A model generated the notes under the pieces. That model worked only from the letters and a program-made list of their open reading frames with translations, was not told where the DNA came from and did not search any database. Below, piece after piece: positions 52,501-60,033 of a DNA stretch of 64,000 bases. Source of the DNA: Geotrypetes seraphini (Eukaryota > Chordata > Amphibia > Gymnophiona > Dermophiidae); assembly GCF_902459505.1 (NCBI RefSeq), contig NC_047084.1, forward strand, positions 462,464,140-462,528,139, read 5' to 3'. Made by a program: the position numbers and the translations under genes. Numbering within the stretch: the first letter of the stretch is position 1; each line of letters opens with the position of its first letter.

Positions 52501-55500
52501 TTCTTGATCTGTTATTCAAAAATCAATATGGAACGTCGACACCTCCAAGTGGCTACTGCTGTTTGGATCTGATTTTGCATAGGGGTCAAAAGTGCTGCAT
52601 GTTTGGTCTAAAGCTGCAGAGAAAGAACAGTTATCCGGGGACATATGGGTGTTATCTGGGGACATATGGGTGACGTCATCCACGGAGCCCGATACGGACA
52701 GTCTAAAAGTGAACTGTCACTTTAAATTTTTTAAAGTGCTCGTGACTATCCGCACTACGGATGCGTGACTGCCTTCCCACCTAGAGAGGCTCGAGGTACC
52801 TCAGTTCCGTAAGCAAGCTAAGAAGCCAACCAGGGGAGATGGGTGGGATGTGAGAATATTTGCTTGCTGCAGGCCGCATATTCTCACATATGGGACTCTC
52901 TAACTTACTGCAATGGAATGGAGGGAGAGTTGTCATTAAGAGAATAAATTTTGTAACGCTGTTTGGCCGAAGTGACCATCCTGTCTGGAAAAAGATTCCA
53001 AACAGTAATTAGAGGTGAACTGAGGGTCAAGTAACTGCTTTGAAGATTTCATCAATGGGAGTGGAATACAAAAATGCAACTGAAGCTGCCATAGCTCAGA
53101 CCTTATGTGCTGTTACATGACCCCTGAGCTGCAGCTCAGCCTAAGCATAGCAAAATGAGATACAGGCTGCCCATCATGTGGAAATAGTTCTTTTGGATAC
53201 AGTGTGGCCCAGTCTGTTAGGATCAAAGGAGATGAACAATTGAGGAGATGTTCTGTGAGACTGAGTCCTTTGCAAGTAATAAGCCAAGGCTCATTTGCAG
53301 ACCAAGGTATGAAGAGCTGTTGCACCAGGATGAGAATGAGTTTTTGGAGATAGAACTGGAAACACAAGCTATTGATTGAAGTGAAAATATGACCACTTTT
53401 GGTAAGAATTTAGGATGGGTGCTTAGGACTACCTTAACATGGTGGAATACCGTAAAGGGTGGGTCCCACACCAATATCTGAAGCTCACTCACATGACATG
53501 CAGAAATAATGGAAATTAAAAATACCACTGTCAAAGTGAGATATTTAAAATGAGAAGACATTGGTTCAAATGGAGACTACATCCAGCTAGGGAAAACAAC
53601 AGTAAGATCTCAAACCACCAGAGACATTGAGGCCTTCCCTCTGCGAGTCCTGCTTTTGTAGAAAAAGGAAGTTGAAACAAGTGGGACTTGCAAAGGGTAG
53701 GCCCCAACGTCAGAAACATGTGTCGATCACTGCTGCTGAGTTGCCTAAGAGAGCCGTGGAGCAGGGGCTGTGGCCAGATGCAAGTAGAAGGGAGAGGGCC
53801 AGATAGGAAGGCTGTAGAAGCTCCGGAACATGACACCTACCCCAGCCAGGATGATTTCTTTTTCAGGCTGCTGCTGCCGCCGCCGCCCCCCCCCCCCCCC
53901 CCCCACACACACACACCGAAATGAAAGAAACAGACTAAACTGGATGCCCGGCGGCGTCCTCTTTGACGTCTGGGAAAGGAAGGCTGATTAGCCGGTAGAT
54001 CGGGACGGCAACACGGGATGGGCTCCGTGATCGACTCACGTTGCCTTCCCGATCTACCGGTCGATCGCGATCGACGTATTGGGCACCCCTGATTTAGAGT
54101 TTGAAGTCAGCTTTTCGAAATCCCTCTCAACCACTATACTTCATAGGGACCCTGCTTGACACGATTCAACTCAGGATGTTCCTACCTCAGCAAAGTCAGA
54201 AACATTTGTTCCCCTTTGAAATTATGTGTATCATCTACAATCCAGCTGTCAGTCCAGTGATGATCTTATTAGGTCACATGGCGTCTACGGTGCAAGTTAC
54301 CCGCTTCACATTCATCTCAGAACAGCTCAGTGGTTCCTGGCATCTCAATAGTCTCAAGTTCTCAATCCATTCTCTCAGGAGATTGCAGTCACATCCTCAA
54401 TCTCTTGAGTGGTAGACAAATTTGTCAAATCTTTCCAATGGGCTGCTCTTTCAAATGCCTCCACATCAGAAAGTTTTGATCACAGACTCATCCATATATG
54501 CTTAGGGAGCTCTCCTGGATCGTCTCAGAATTTACACAGCATACCAGAACCCATCAGTCTATATGCTGGAAACGAAGACGAGACCCTGACAGAGTTGACG
54601 GTCAGTCTAGAAGAGGTATGCAGGTAGATTGATAGGCTTAAGAGCGATAAATCCCCGGGACCGGATGGCATCTATCCTAGGGTCACCAAGGAAATGAAAG
54701 GGACTATAGCTGAACTGCTTCAACTAATAGCCAATGTGTCGATCAAATCGGGAAAGATTCCGGAAGGTGGCAAATGTTACGCCGATCTTCAAAAAAGGTT
54801 TGAGGGGAGATCCGGGAAACTACAGACCGGTGAGTCTGACCTCGGTACCGGGAAAGATGGTAGAGGCGCTGATAAAGGACTGCATCATTGATCACCTTGA
54901 CGGACACGGTCTGATGAGGACCAGCCAGCACGGTTTCAGCAAAGGCAGATCTTGTTGACAAACTTGCTGCACTTGTTGACAAACTTGCTGCAGATAGACA
55001 AGGGCAACCCAGTCGACATTTTATATCTGGATTTTCAGAAGGTGTTCGACAAGGTTCCACATGAACGACTACTTCAGAAAATTGCAAGCCATGGAATCGA
55101 GGGTGAAATACTCACGTGGATTAAAAACTGGCTGGAGCATAGGAAACAGAGAGTGGGGTGGAAGGGTTTCACCAGTGGGGTGCTGCAAGGCTTGGTGCTT
55201 GGAGCCGTGCTCTTCAACATCTTTATAAATGATCTGGACATTGGTACGACGAGTGAGGTGATTAAATTTGCAGACGATATGAAGTTATTCAGAGTAGTGA
55301 AGACACAGGGGGATTACGAAGATCTGCAACGTGACACAATCAAGCTCGAGAAATGGGCATCAACATGGCAAATGAGGTTCAACATGGATAAGTGTAAAGT
55401 GATGCATGTCGCTAACAAAAATCTCATGCATGAATACAGGATGTCCGGGGCAGTACTTGGAGAGACCTCCCAGGAAAGAGACTTAGGAGTTCTGATCGAC

Positions 55501-57359
55501 AAGTTGATGAAGCCATCCATGCAATGTGCGGTGGCGAAAAAGGCAAACAATGCTAGGAATGATAAAGAAGTGGATCGTGAACAGATCGGAGAAGGTTATC
55601 ATGCCGCTATACCGGGCTGTGGTGCGTCCTCACCTGGAGTACTGCGTCCAGCACTGGTCACCGGACATGAAGAAGGGGACAGTACTACTCGAAAGGGTCC
55701 AGAGAAGAGTGACTAAAATGGTTAAGAGGCTGGAGGAGTTGCCATACAGAGAGAGATTAGATAAACTGGGCCTCTTCTTCCTTGAAAAGAGGGAGACTGA
55801 GAGGGGACATGATCGAAACATTCAAGATACTGAAGGGAATAGACTTAGCAGATAAAGACAGGTTGTTCACCCTCTCCAAGGTAGAGAGAACGAGAGGGCA
55901 CTCTCTAAAATTGAAAGGGGATAGATTCCGTACAAACGTAAGGAAGTTCTTCATCCAGAGAGTGGTAGAAAACTGGAAAGCTCTTCCAGAGTCTGTTATA
56001 GGGAAAAATACCTCCCAGGAATTCAAGACAAAGTTGGACAAGTTCCTGCTAAACTGGAACGTACGCAGGTGAGGCTGGACTCATTTAGAGCACTTGTCTT
56101 TGACTTAAGGGCCGCTGTGTGAGTGGACTGCTGGGAACGATGGACCACTGGTCTGACCCAGCAGTGGCAACTCTTATGTTCTTATGATTGAGGAAGAGTC
56201 AGCAAAAAAGAGAGAAAAAGGCTGTTGATTTTAGTGCTTGTTGCAGCATCAGCCGGGATGTAAAAGTACAGGGTGCCCACATAAACACTCCTTGAATTTA
56301 AATGGTTACAGTTTCATCAACTCATAAAGTTTCATATGGCATCTGTTGATTATGTAAACTCGATGTGATAATCGAGCTCAGACCAGACTCTCCGATTCAT
56401 ATCCGGCGTGATTACGTTTATAGCTTCAGTGATGCATTCCTGCAGATCATCCATAGTTGCAGGTAGTAGAAGTACCTACCCCCAAAGGAACAAGTCACAA
56501 ACAGTAATGTCCAGTGATCTTGGAGGGCCACTCGAGGAACACCGAGTACAAGCCCCGATGTGGAGTTCAGGGTCTAAACTCTGAAGACACCAGTTATGAG
56601 GGTCGGCTACAGAAATAGACCGCTAGCACAAACTGCCATTCTCAAAACCCATGAAAGGTTTTGACATATTAACGAAAGGAAAGTTAAAACAAATGAAAGG
56701 GAAGAAAATTACGCGAAGCAAGACAGCAACGCCAACTGAAGAGTTCAGTCAAAAACAGACTTCTTTGCTCTGCAGAAAACAAAGAACTGAGGTACCTCAA
56801 GCCTCGTCGTATAGGAAGACAGTCACGAATGTGCGGTGTGGATAGTCGCAAGCATTTTAAAATATTTAAAGTGACAGTTCACTTTCAGACTGTCCATACC
56901 GGGCTCTGTGGATGACATCACCCATATATGAGAATATGCTGCTGCTTGTCCTAGGAGAATATAATTTCCTCCTGACTCAGCATAGCAAAGAAAGGAGGTA
57001 CATGTCTGCTTTGGGAATTGGTGGTTATTGATTCCCCCCCCCTCCAAAAAAAAAAAAAAGGGCTGGCGCTATTCAGGTGCCTAACCAATCCTATAGAAAG
57101 AGAAATGTGGCCTTTGCTGTGGTGTTGAAACCTGATTTTATTCCCATGTGTTATTGGTTCTGATTGCAGCTAAAACACTTTATTTTGTTGCAAACTTGTA
57201 CTTACTGATATAACTTTGAAATGGACTTACTTGATTTTCCCTCCTCTTTACTTTTATGTTTAAGATTTCCAATATCCTGAAGTATATATTCCCAGTTCCC
57301 AAGGATGATAGCAAACGCGTAATCACATTTGCAAATGACAATGATTTTATTTCCTTCAG
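37585..57359 (+). CDS. IMP4: IMP4, U3 snoRNP Brix-domain protein, 3' end beyond the window
   Basis: Nucleolar protein of the U3 snoRNP/SSU processome (with MPP10 and IMP3) needed for early 18S rRNA processing. Seven exons join in phase: 37585-37587 (ATG only), 40936-41044, 42309-42392, 42716-42825, 51331-51463, 51759-51913 and 57265-57359. They give 229 codons plus two bases against 291 residues in human. The N-terminus [19 protein letters not shown] is a basic helix. The Brix domain starts around residue 80-85 ([20 protein letters not shown]) and includes [39 protein letters not shown] and [17 protein letters not shown]. No stop or frameshift is seen. The last exon or exons (human continues HHVYKK) lie past the right edge. 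Introns 4 and 6 hold large retroelements. Confidence 0.95.
38130..38464. mobile_element. MITE nested in the Tc1 element
   Basis: About 335 bp with inverted ends: ctccctccgtattcgctgtg on the left and accgtgaatacagagggag on the right. Repeats of gcgaata/tattcgc-type words run throughout. No coding capacity. It separates the 5' part of the Tc1 transposase (a phrase near 38030-38120) from the rest. Confidence 0.75.
39201..39682. mobile_element. hAT-type MITE nested in the Tc1 element
   Basis: Left cagtggtctcaagctcaaac and right gaaagtttgagaccactg form hAT-like inverted repeats. The word gggccacattttgc near the left end mirrors gcatgtggccccc near the right end. No convincing 8-bp duplication was seen. 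It contains a further foldback at 39279-39453. Confidence 0.75.
39279..39453. mobile_element. Foldback MITE nested in the hAT MITE
   Basis: About 175 bp, almost entirely two complementary arms. The left begins ccccctcttctacgaaacc and the right ends ggtttcatagaagaggggg. TTA flanks both sides, a possible 3-bp duplication. This is the innermost of at least three levels of nesting. Confidence 0.75.
40039..40285 (-). mobile_element. LINE 3' fragment with a (TA)n run
   Basis: Carries catactgggacataccaatgg and ccatctagcccagtatcctg, the antisense of a CR1/L2-type 3' end. A (at)n microsatellite interrupts it at about 40156-40181. Confidence 0.6.
40470..40910 (+). mobile_element. SINE-like and LINE 3' fragments
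   Basis: About 40470-40650 has the phrase gaatcaaacccagttcccc found in the body of a widespread vertebrate repeat. About 40690-40910 has ttcctagaggaaaagtccat and ccttgatggacacagtgtgac, a CR1/L2-type 3' end. Both are decayed. They lie just before IMP4 exon 2. Confidence 0.5.
40936..41044 (+). CDS. IMP4: IMP4 coding exon 2
   Basis: 109 nt after a cccttag acceptor. Encodes [20 protein letters not shown] and ends in the Lys/Glu-rich [10 protein letters not shown]. The donor gtgtgg follows G of a split GAA codon. Confidence 0.93.
41195..42120. mobile_element. DNA-transposon fragment in IMP4 intron 2
   Basis: Starts with ggaggggcattttcagcatg and contains ccaaaaggtgcccaaactgg followed by gatccccc-like words in the same order as at 27990-28080. 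It therefore belongs to the same family as the element at 27685-30127. The right terminus is not clear. Confidence 0.45.
42309..42392 (+). CDS. IMP4: IMP4 coding exon 3
   Basis: 84 nt after a cattctag acceptor. Encodes [20 protein letters not shown] and YDDEGGE (human NRLIPTELRREALALQ, FDDAGGE). Donor gtgaga, phase 1. Confidence 0.94.
42716..42825 (+). CDS. IMP4: IMP4 coding exon 4 (start of Brix domain)
   Basis: 110 nt after a ctcctgcag acceptor. Encodes [20 protein letters not shown] and [12 protein letters not shown], nearly identical to human. Donor gtgagt, phase 0. It precedes an 8.5-kb intron with a DIRS copy. Confidence 0.95.
43290..43476 (-). mobile_element. L1-like LINE fragment, 3' half
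   Basis: The minus strand reads [20 protein letters not shown] and FKKYHQEVQ, resembling the post-RT region of L1-type ORF2 (W-G-x-x-x-x-x-L-x-x-P-N-F-x-x-Y). It continues as 49375-50046 on the other side of DIRS copy 2. Confidence 0.65.
43724..43825 (+). repeat. DIRS copy 2, internal complementary region
   Basis: 43724-43783 is the reverse complement of the left terminus 43477-43536. 43782-43825 is the reverse complement of the right terminus 49331-49374. Copy-specific variants (gcatatatt at the left end; catgatatt on the right-end side) are matched here. Confidence 0.9.
43867..44890 (-). CDS. DIRS copy 2 tyrosine recombinase
   Basis: Same protein as in copy 1, with [29 protein letters not shown] and [15 protein letters not shown] giving the R, HxxR and Y catalytic positions. 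The open frame extends further upstream through unrelated overlap with the reverse-transcriptase region, so the start is not fixed. Overlap of RT and YR frames is usual in DIRS. Confidence 0.88.
44892..47279 (-). CDS. DIRS copy 2 reverse transcriptase / RNase H / methyltransferase-like protein
   Basis: A 795-residue frame, the best preserved of its kind here. RT blocks are [34 protein letters not shown] and the catalytic FPYLDDWLI. RNase H blocks are [31 protein letters not shown] and [17 protein letters not shown]. The C-terminal part has [40 protein letters not shown] and ILIAPR, the methyltransferase-like region of DIRS1-type elements. The first 150 or so residues overlap the end of gag in another frame, so the true start is uncertain. 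Confidence 0.88.
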   Translation of the reverse strand: MGSCRIPIRGILVPLWPICLSCVSTFFTQFTMRLSWPLVYPPLRWRCAVSHGFVPWIWTRTCKNVWPIFHVWAPSCSMSPWRRRPNACLNMSALSPHWSVLNPGPRRRSRLDLLRGDTHRSRRRLSRGLRPGVPLSKAERPNQSLRRKGRLNWLRLFDVMLGWGRAPSALSKDPLPIGGRLQAFLPAWAEITSDAWVLRIISEGYSLNFLAMPPEHPPGASLGCRDQLPLLLSEARSLLSLRAVEPVPPNQRGRGFYSRYFLVPKKTGDLRPILDLRMLNKFLVQEKFRMLSLPVLYPLLESGDWMCSLDLKEAYTHVPVHPAFRKFLRFQVGELHLQYRVLPFGLALSPRVFTKCMVVVAAALRSRGLQVFPYLDDWLIKASSKEGVISATRQTIIFLQRLGFEVNFPKSQLCPTQSLQFIGAVLNTVRLRSFLPPPRLEVLLRLSRQVSLLPSVSAQRMMVLLGHMASTVHVTPFARLHLRLPQWTLASQWRQDRDPVSSPITVTPSLRRLLRWWTNSSNLSGGLLFLVPPHRKVLTTDSSEYAWGAHLDGLRTQGLWSAEDRSCHINVLELRAIFLAARAFCHLLHDQVVLVQTDNQVAMYYVNKQGGTGSWSLCREALRLWEWAVSQNIFLRAVYIQGEKNCLADKLSRLLQPHEWSLNSRVLHEVFDRWGTPQVDLFASPETRKLPLYCSRMYSPDRLEADAFLLDWGGRFLYAFPPFPLILRTLVHLKASRATMILIAPRQHWFSLLLQLSVREPLLLPVFPSLLSQSRGSLLHPNLQSLHLTAWFLSP
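46807..48974 (-). CDS. DIRS copy 2 gag-like region
   Basis: Homologue of the copy 1 gag. It has the N-terminal Cys/His cluster ([26 protein letters not shown]), a Ser/Ala/Pro-rich linker and a conserved C-terminal half ([36 protein letters not shown]). The underlying DNA in the linker is made of degenerate gaggtcgagg-type units (about 48240-48400 and 48660-48760). A fossil part with about one break. Confidence 0.7.
49375..50046 (-). mobile_element. L1-like LINE fragment, RT part
   Basis: The minus strand encodes [20 protein letters not shown], then [20 protein letters not shown] and FANDILFTL (family FADD; here Asn replaces Asp), with [15 protein letters not shown] downstream near 49430. This is the L1-type reverse-transcriptase palm. 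The gene reads on into 43290-43476 across DIRS copy 2. The catalytic change and frame breaks show it is dead. Confidence 0.85.
50047..51168 (-). mobile_element. DIRS fossil, gag-side fragment
   Basis: The right end cacccatgtgtgagaatatg...ttgtcctgggataa (about 51129-51168) is a DIRS terminus. The left part holds a diverged gag-side sequence with a 174-bp tandem duplication. No long frame survives and many breaks are apparent. An older subfamily than copies 1 and 2. Confidence 0.7.
50079..50430. repeat. Diverged tandem duplication, period about 174 bp
   Basis: A unit beginning caccaataccaatggctaaa (50079) recurs as caccagtactgatggctcaa (50253). Both contain gtgcagcaggttg followed by aggatgcacacc. 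It lies within the DIRS gag-side fossil and may reflect the repetitive linker of gag. Confidence 0.65.
51331..51463 (+). CDS. IMP4: IMP4 coding exon 5
   Basis: 133 nt after a tttcatag acceptor. Encodes [20 protein letters not shown] and [13 protein letters not shown], core Brix sequence. Donor gtcagc, phase 1. Confidence 0.95.
51759..51913 (+). CDS. IMP4: IMP4 coding exon 6
   Basis: 155 nt after a cctttcag acceptor. Encodes [40 protein letters not shown] and SRLGKR. Donor gtatgg, phase 0. Confidence 0.95.
52035..52225. mobile_element. hAT-type foldback MITE in IMP4 intron 6
   Basis: Left arm caggttttcaggatatccac and right arm gtggatatcctgaaaacctg are perfect complements, with further pairing (gagacagatttt / caaatctgtctc) around a short centre. 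The outer ends tagtgcttcccaaac and ggttagaaactac resemble the common hAT end pair cccaaac/gggaac. 8-bp duplication not certain. Confidence 0.75.
52628..53600 (-). mobile_element. DIRS fossil with recombinase part (left end)
   Basis: Begins with a terminus-like ttatccggggacatatggg (tandemly doubled), then gtgacgtcatccacggagccc, and continues into a decayed YR region ([20 protein letters not shown] and DKVV-like sequence near 53400-53520). Many breaks. It belongs with the end fragments at 50047-51168, 56538-56958 and 57918-58140 rather than with copies 1 and 2. Confidence 0.75.
53601..54087. mobile_element. Probable hAT MITE, partly resolved
   Basis: A strong foldback at about 53995-54064 (gccggtagatcgggacggcaac against gttgccttcccgatctaccgg) and an end-like gggcacccctga at 54082-54093. 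A C-run lies near 53885-53902. The left terminus is unclear. Confidence 0.5.
54088..54560 (+). mobile_element. DIRS reverse-transcriptase fossil, plus orientation
   Basis: A plus-strand reading resembles the post-catalytic RT region of the DIRS copies ([20 protein letters not shown] against [20 protein letters not shown] in copy 1), then [13 protein letters not shown]. It is in opposite orientation to the other DIRS pieces nearby. Heavily broken. Confidence 0.7.
54570..56190 (+). mobile_element. CR1-like LINE, 5'-truncated
   Basis: Encodes RT from [13 protein letters not shown] through [20 protein letters not shown], then [47 protein letters not shown] and FADDMKLF. The C-terminal block and the 3' end cttatgttcttatga follow. 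The frame is interrupted about four times: near 54770, at a TGA at 54956, near 55550, and by a shift near 55800. A short duplication of ttgttgacaaacttgctgca occurs at about 54953-54992. It is inserted amid DIRS debris in IMP4 intron 6. Confidence 0.9.
56265..56536 (-). mobile_element. Transposase C-terminal fragment (Tc1/mariner-like DDE_3 type)
   Basis: Minus-strand frames read [16 protein letters not shown] (family phrase P-R-S-P-D-L-x-x-C-D-F-F-L-W-G) and then [20 protein letters not shown] and [12 protein letters not shown], a C-terminal tail usual in this transposase group. The two pieces are in different frames. The left end near 56265 carries gggtgcccacataaac. Only the last third of a transposase is present. 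Confidence 0.5.
56538..56958 (-). mobile_element. DIRS fossil, gag-side end fragment
   Basis: Ends with gatgacatcacccatatatg, agaatatgct and cttgtcctaggaga (56914-56958), a diverged DIRS right terminus. The preceding sequence resembles the start of the gag region, with its ATG-side motif near 56640. No open gag. Probably the other end of the fossil at 52628-53600, now separated by later insertions (inference). Confidence 0.65.
57265..57359 (+). CDS. IMP4: IMP4 coding exon 7
   Basis: 95 nt after a gtttaag acceptor. Encodes [20 protein letters not shown] and [11 protein letters not shown]. The donor gtaagt splits the next Arg codon (AG/...). This is the last IMP4 exon in the window. Confidence 0.95.
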
Positions 57360-57394
57360 GTAAGTGATAGTTTCTTGTTGTTTTGGGGTTTTTT

Positions 57395-57780
57395 TCAGTT
57401 CAAATATTTTTATTGGAACTTAGCACAAGGAAGAATAAAAAACATGTAATAACCATTACAGTTCACAAAAGTCAAGAGTACATTATACATACATATCAGG
57501 CAATCGATCATATGATTCATTGTATATTGAATTACTCAGTTTCTTGGTTTTGTAATTGAGATGCAGTGATTGTAAAATGGGGGGGTTCCTTTCCCCCACA
57601 GCAGAGATCTTAGGAAATACAGAAAACAGAGCAAGTTTAGAACACTACCAGACCAGGGGCAGCTTGGTATGACTGATACAGAAATAAGATTATTTATTTA
57701 ATTTTCTATACCGTTATCCCAAGGGAGCTCAGAATGGTTTACATGAATTTATTCAGGAATTTGAGCATTTTTCCCTTTCT
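57395..57780. mobile_element. LINE tails in IMP4 intron 7
   Basis: T-run, then tttttattggaacttagcac, an AT-rich stretch and a cctttccccc patch to about 57600, like the other antisense tails. After that, at about 57686-57760, comes the motif tttctataccgttatcccaa with gaatggtttacatgaa. No coding part. Confidence 0.45.
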
Positions 57781-57917
57781 GTCCTGGTGGAATCACCTGG
57801 GGCAAGTCTGACAAAGATGGCAAACAAAGTTAACAAAGCATGGTAAAAATATAATATGACAAAACATGGTATGGTGAGATATAGCATGGCGAGCGTAGTT
57901 TAGGAAAACATAGCACG

Positions 57918-58140
57918 GTAAACAGCAGTTACTTACCGTAACAGATGTTATCTGGGGACAGCAGGCAGATATTCTCAAATGTGGGTGACGTCATCCATGG
58001 AGCCTGGTACGGACAGTGGTAAAAGTGTATTGCCACTCTAAGAATTTTAGAAAGTTCGCATCTGCCCTCTTGCCCAATGCCGGCCCACAGTACCTCATTT
58101 CCGTAAGCAAGCTAAGAAGCCAACCAGGGGAGGTGAGAGG
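57918..58140 (-). mobile_element. DIRS end fragment, older subfamily
   Basis: A left-terminus-like sequence (agcagttacttaccgtaaca, then gcagatattctcaaatgtgg) running to ggggaggtgagagg, where the younger copy 3 begins. Related to the end at 52628. Broken off by the later insertion. Confidence 0.75.
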
Positions 58141-58361
58141 AAAGCACAGTTACTTACCGTAACAGTTGTTATCCAGGGACAGCAGGCAGCTATTCTCAAA
58201 TGTGGGTGGCATCGTCCATGGAGCCCGGATGTGGACAGCCTCGCAAGCAGACTTGCTTGGAGAAACGTAGAAGTTTTGAGTCTGCTACAATGCACAGCAC
58301 AGGGCGAGTCTCCTCAGTTCAGATAGCTAGCAGAGAAGCCAACCAGGGGAGGTGGGTGGGT

Positions 58362-58463
58362 TGTGAGAATAGCTGCCTGCTGTCCCTGGATAACAACTGT
58401 TATGGTAAGTAACTGTGCTTTATCCCAGGACAAGCAGGCAGCCTATTCTCACATGTGGGTGAC
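58362..58463 (+). repeat. DIRS copy 3, internal complementary region
   Basis: The first half (58362-58421) complements the left end 58141-58200, including copy-specific gcagctatt and cagttgtt. The second half (58420-58463) should match the right end outside the window. Confidence 0.82.
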
Positions 58464-58504
58464 CTCCAAGCTAACCAGAATGGGATGGTGGGAGTGTTGG
58501 CAAT

Positions 58505-59104
58505 TTAAGAGAATACATTTTGTAATGCTCTCTGGCCAAAATGGCCATTCCGTCTGGAGAAAACATCCAGACAATAATGAGAAGTGAATGTATGAACCGA
58601 GGACCAAGTGGCAGCTTTGCAAATGTCCTCAATAGGAGTGGATCTGAGGAAAGCTACTGAAGCCGCCATTACTCTGACTTTGTGGGCTGTGACTCGACTC
58701 TGTAGATGCAGTCCAGCCTGGGCATAGCAGAAAGATATACAAGCAGCCATCCAGTTGGAGATGGTACGCTTAGAAATTGGATGTCCCAACTTGCTTGGAT
58801 CGAAGGAGACAAAAAGTTGAGGAGCAGTTCTGTGTGGTTTGGTGTGTTCCAAGTAGAAGGCCAAAGCACGTTTACAGACCAGAGTATGAAGAGCTGATTC
58901 TCCAGAGTGAGAATGAGGCTTTGGAAAAAACACTGGAAGAACAATGGATTGGTTGAGATGAAATTCTGAAACCACTTTAGGTAAGAATTTAGGATGAGTA
59001 CGGAGGACCACCTTGTCATGATGGAACACAGTGAAAGGTGGATCAGCAACTAACGCTTGCAGCTCACTGACTCTTCGAGAGCAATGAGAAACACTACTTT
59101 CCAA
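58505..59104 (-). CDS. DIRS copy 3 tyrosine recombinase, C-terminal part
   Basis: [20 protein letters not shown], then [15 protein letters not shown] and TSHYCLDVFSRRNG give the R, HxxR and Y positions of a tyrosine recombinase. Close to copies 1 and 2 but with more substitutions. The N-terminal part of the protein lies in 59110-59540. A fossil part. Confidence 0.82.
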   Translation of the reverse strand: MESSVSHCSRRVSELQALVADPPFTVFHHDKVVLRTHPKFLPKVVSEFHLNQSIVLPVFFPKPHSHSGESALHTLVCKRALAFYLEHTKPHRTAPQLFVSFDPSKLGHPISKRTISNWMAACISFCYAQAGLHLQSRVTAHKVRVMAASVAFLRSTPIEDICKAATWSSVHTFTSHYCLDVFSRRNGHFGQRALQNVFS

Positions 59105-60033
59105 GTGAGATACTTCAGATGAGCCGTAGACATTGGTTCAAATGGAAGCTTCATTAATTGAGCAAGAACAACATTGAGGTCTCAAACCACTGGAGGCGGT
59201 TTGAGAGGAGGTTTGACATTGAAAAGTCCTTTCAAAAATTTGGAAACCACCAGATGAGCAGAGAGGGGTTTCCCTTCAGTAGGCTGATAAAAAGCAGCAA
59301 TTGCACTGAGATGGACTTGAATGGATGTAGGCTTGAGGCCAGAAGTAGACAAGTGCAAAAGATAATCCAAGACAAAAGCCAAGGAGGTATCTCGAGGCTC
59401 CATGTCATGAGAGATGCACCATGTAGAAAATCTAATCCATTTTTGGTGGTAGCATTGTCTAGTGGCAGGCTTCTAGAAGCCTCTAAAATGTCTCTTACAG
59501 GTTGAGAAAACTGAAGAGGAGTTATGTTGAGAGGTACCAAGCTGTCAGGTGTAGAGACTGCAGGTTGGGATGAAGCAGAGATCCTTGACTCTTTGTAAGC
59601 AGAGAAGGAAAAACTGGTAGAAGGTATGGCTCCAAGTTTCCAAGTTTATTATATAGTTTGATTAATCGCCTAATCTACATTCTAGGCTGCTGAGTTGAAG
59701 TAGAAGGGAGTACTAAGGTTGTCTCGACCACCGAGGAGCTATCAGAATCATGATGGCATGATCGTTCTTCAACTTGACAAGAGTTTTGAGAATGAGAGGG
59801 AATGGAGGGAATGCATACAGGAAGAGATTCGTCCATTCCAGTAGAAAAGCATCTGCCTTGAGGCGATGAGGAGAATATATCCTGGAGCAGAACTGAGGCA
59901 GTTTGTGGTTGTGAGGAGATGCAAAGAGATCTATCTGAGGAATCCCCCACTGGGAAAAAATAGAAACATAGAAAGTGACGGCAGTAAAAGGCCGAGGCCC
60001 ATCGAGTCTGCCCACACCGCTGACCCACCCCCC

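Larger units (their letters stand above)
58141..59955 (-). mobile_element. DIRS-type element, copy 3, left part
   Basis: The left terminus 58141-58200 pairs with 58362-58421 (one mismatch plus the outermost end bases). 58420-58463 is the expected complement of the unseen right end. The YR frame is 58505-59104 and on to about 59540; the methyltransferase-like/RNase H end lies at about 59690-59955. The element is interrupted by a CR1-like LINE, resumes near 63888 and runs off the window. It has several breaks and is older than copies 1 and 2. Confidence 0.88.
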
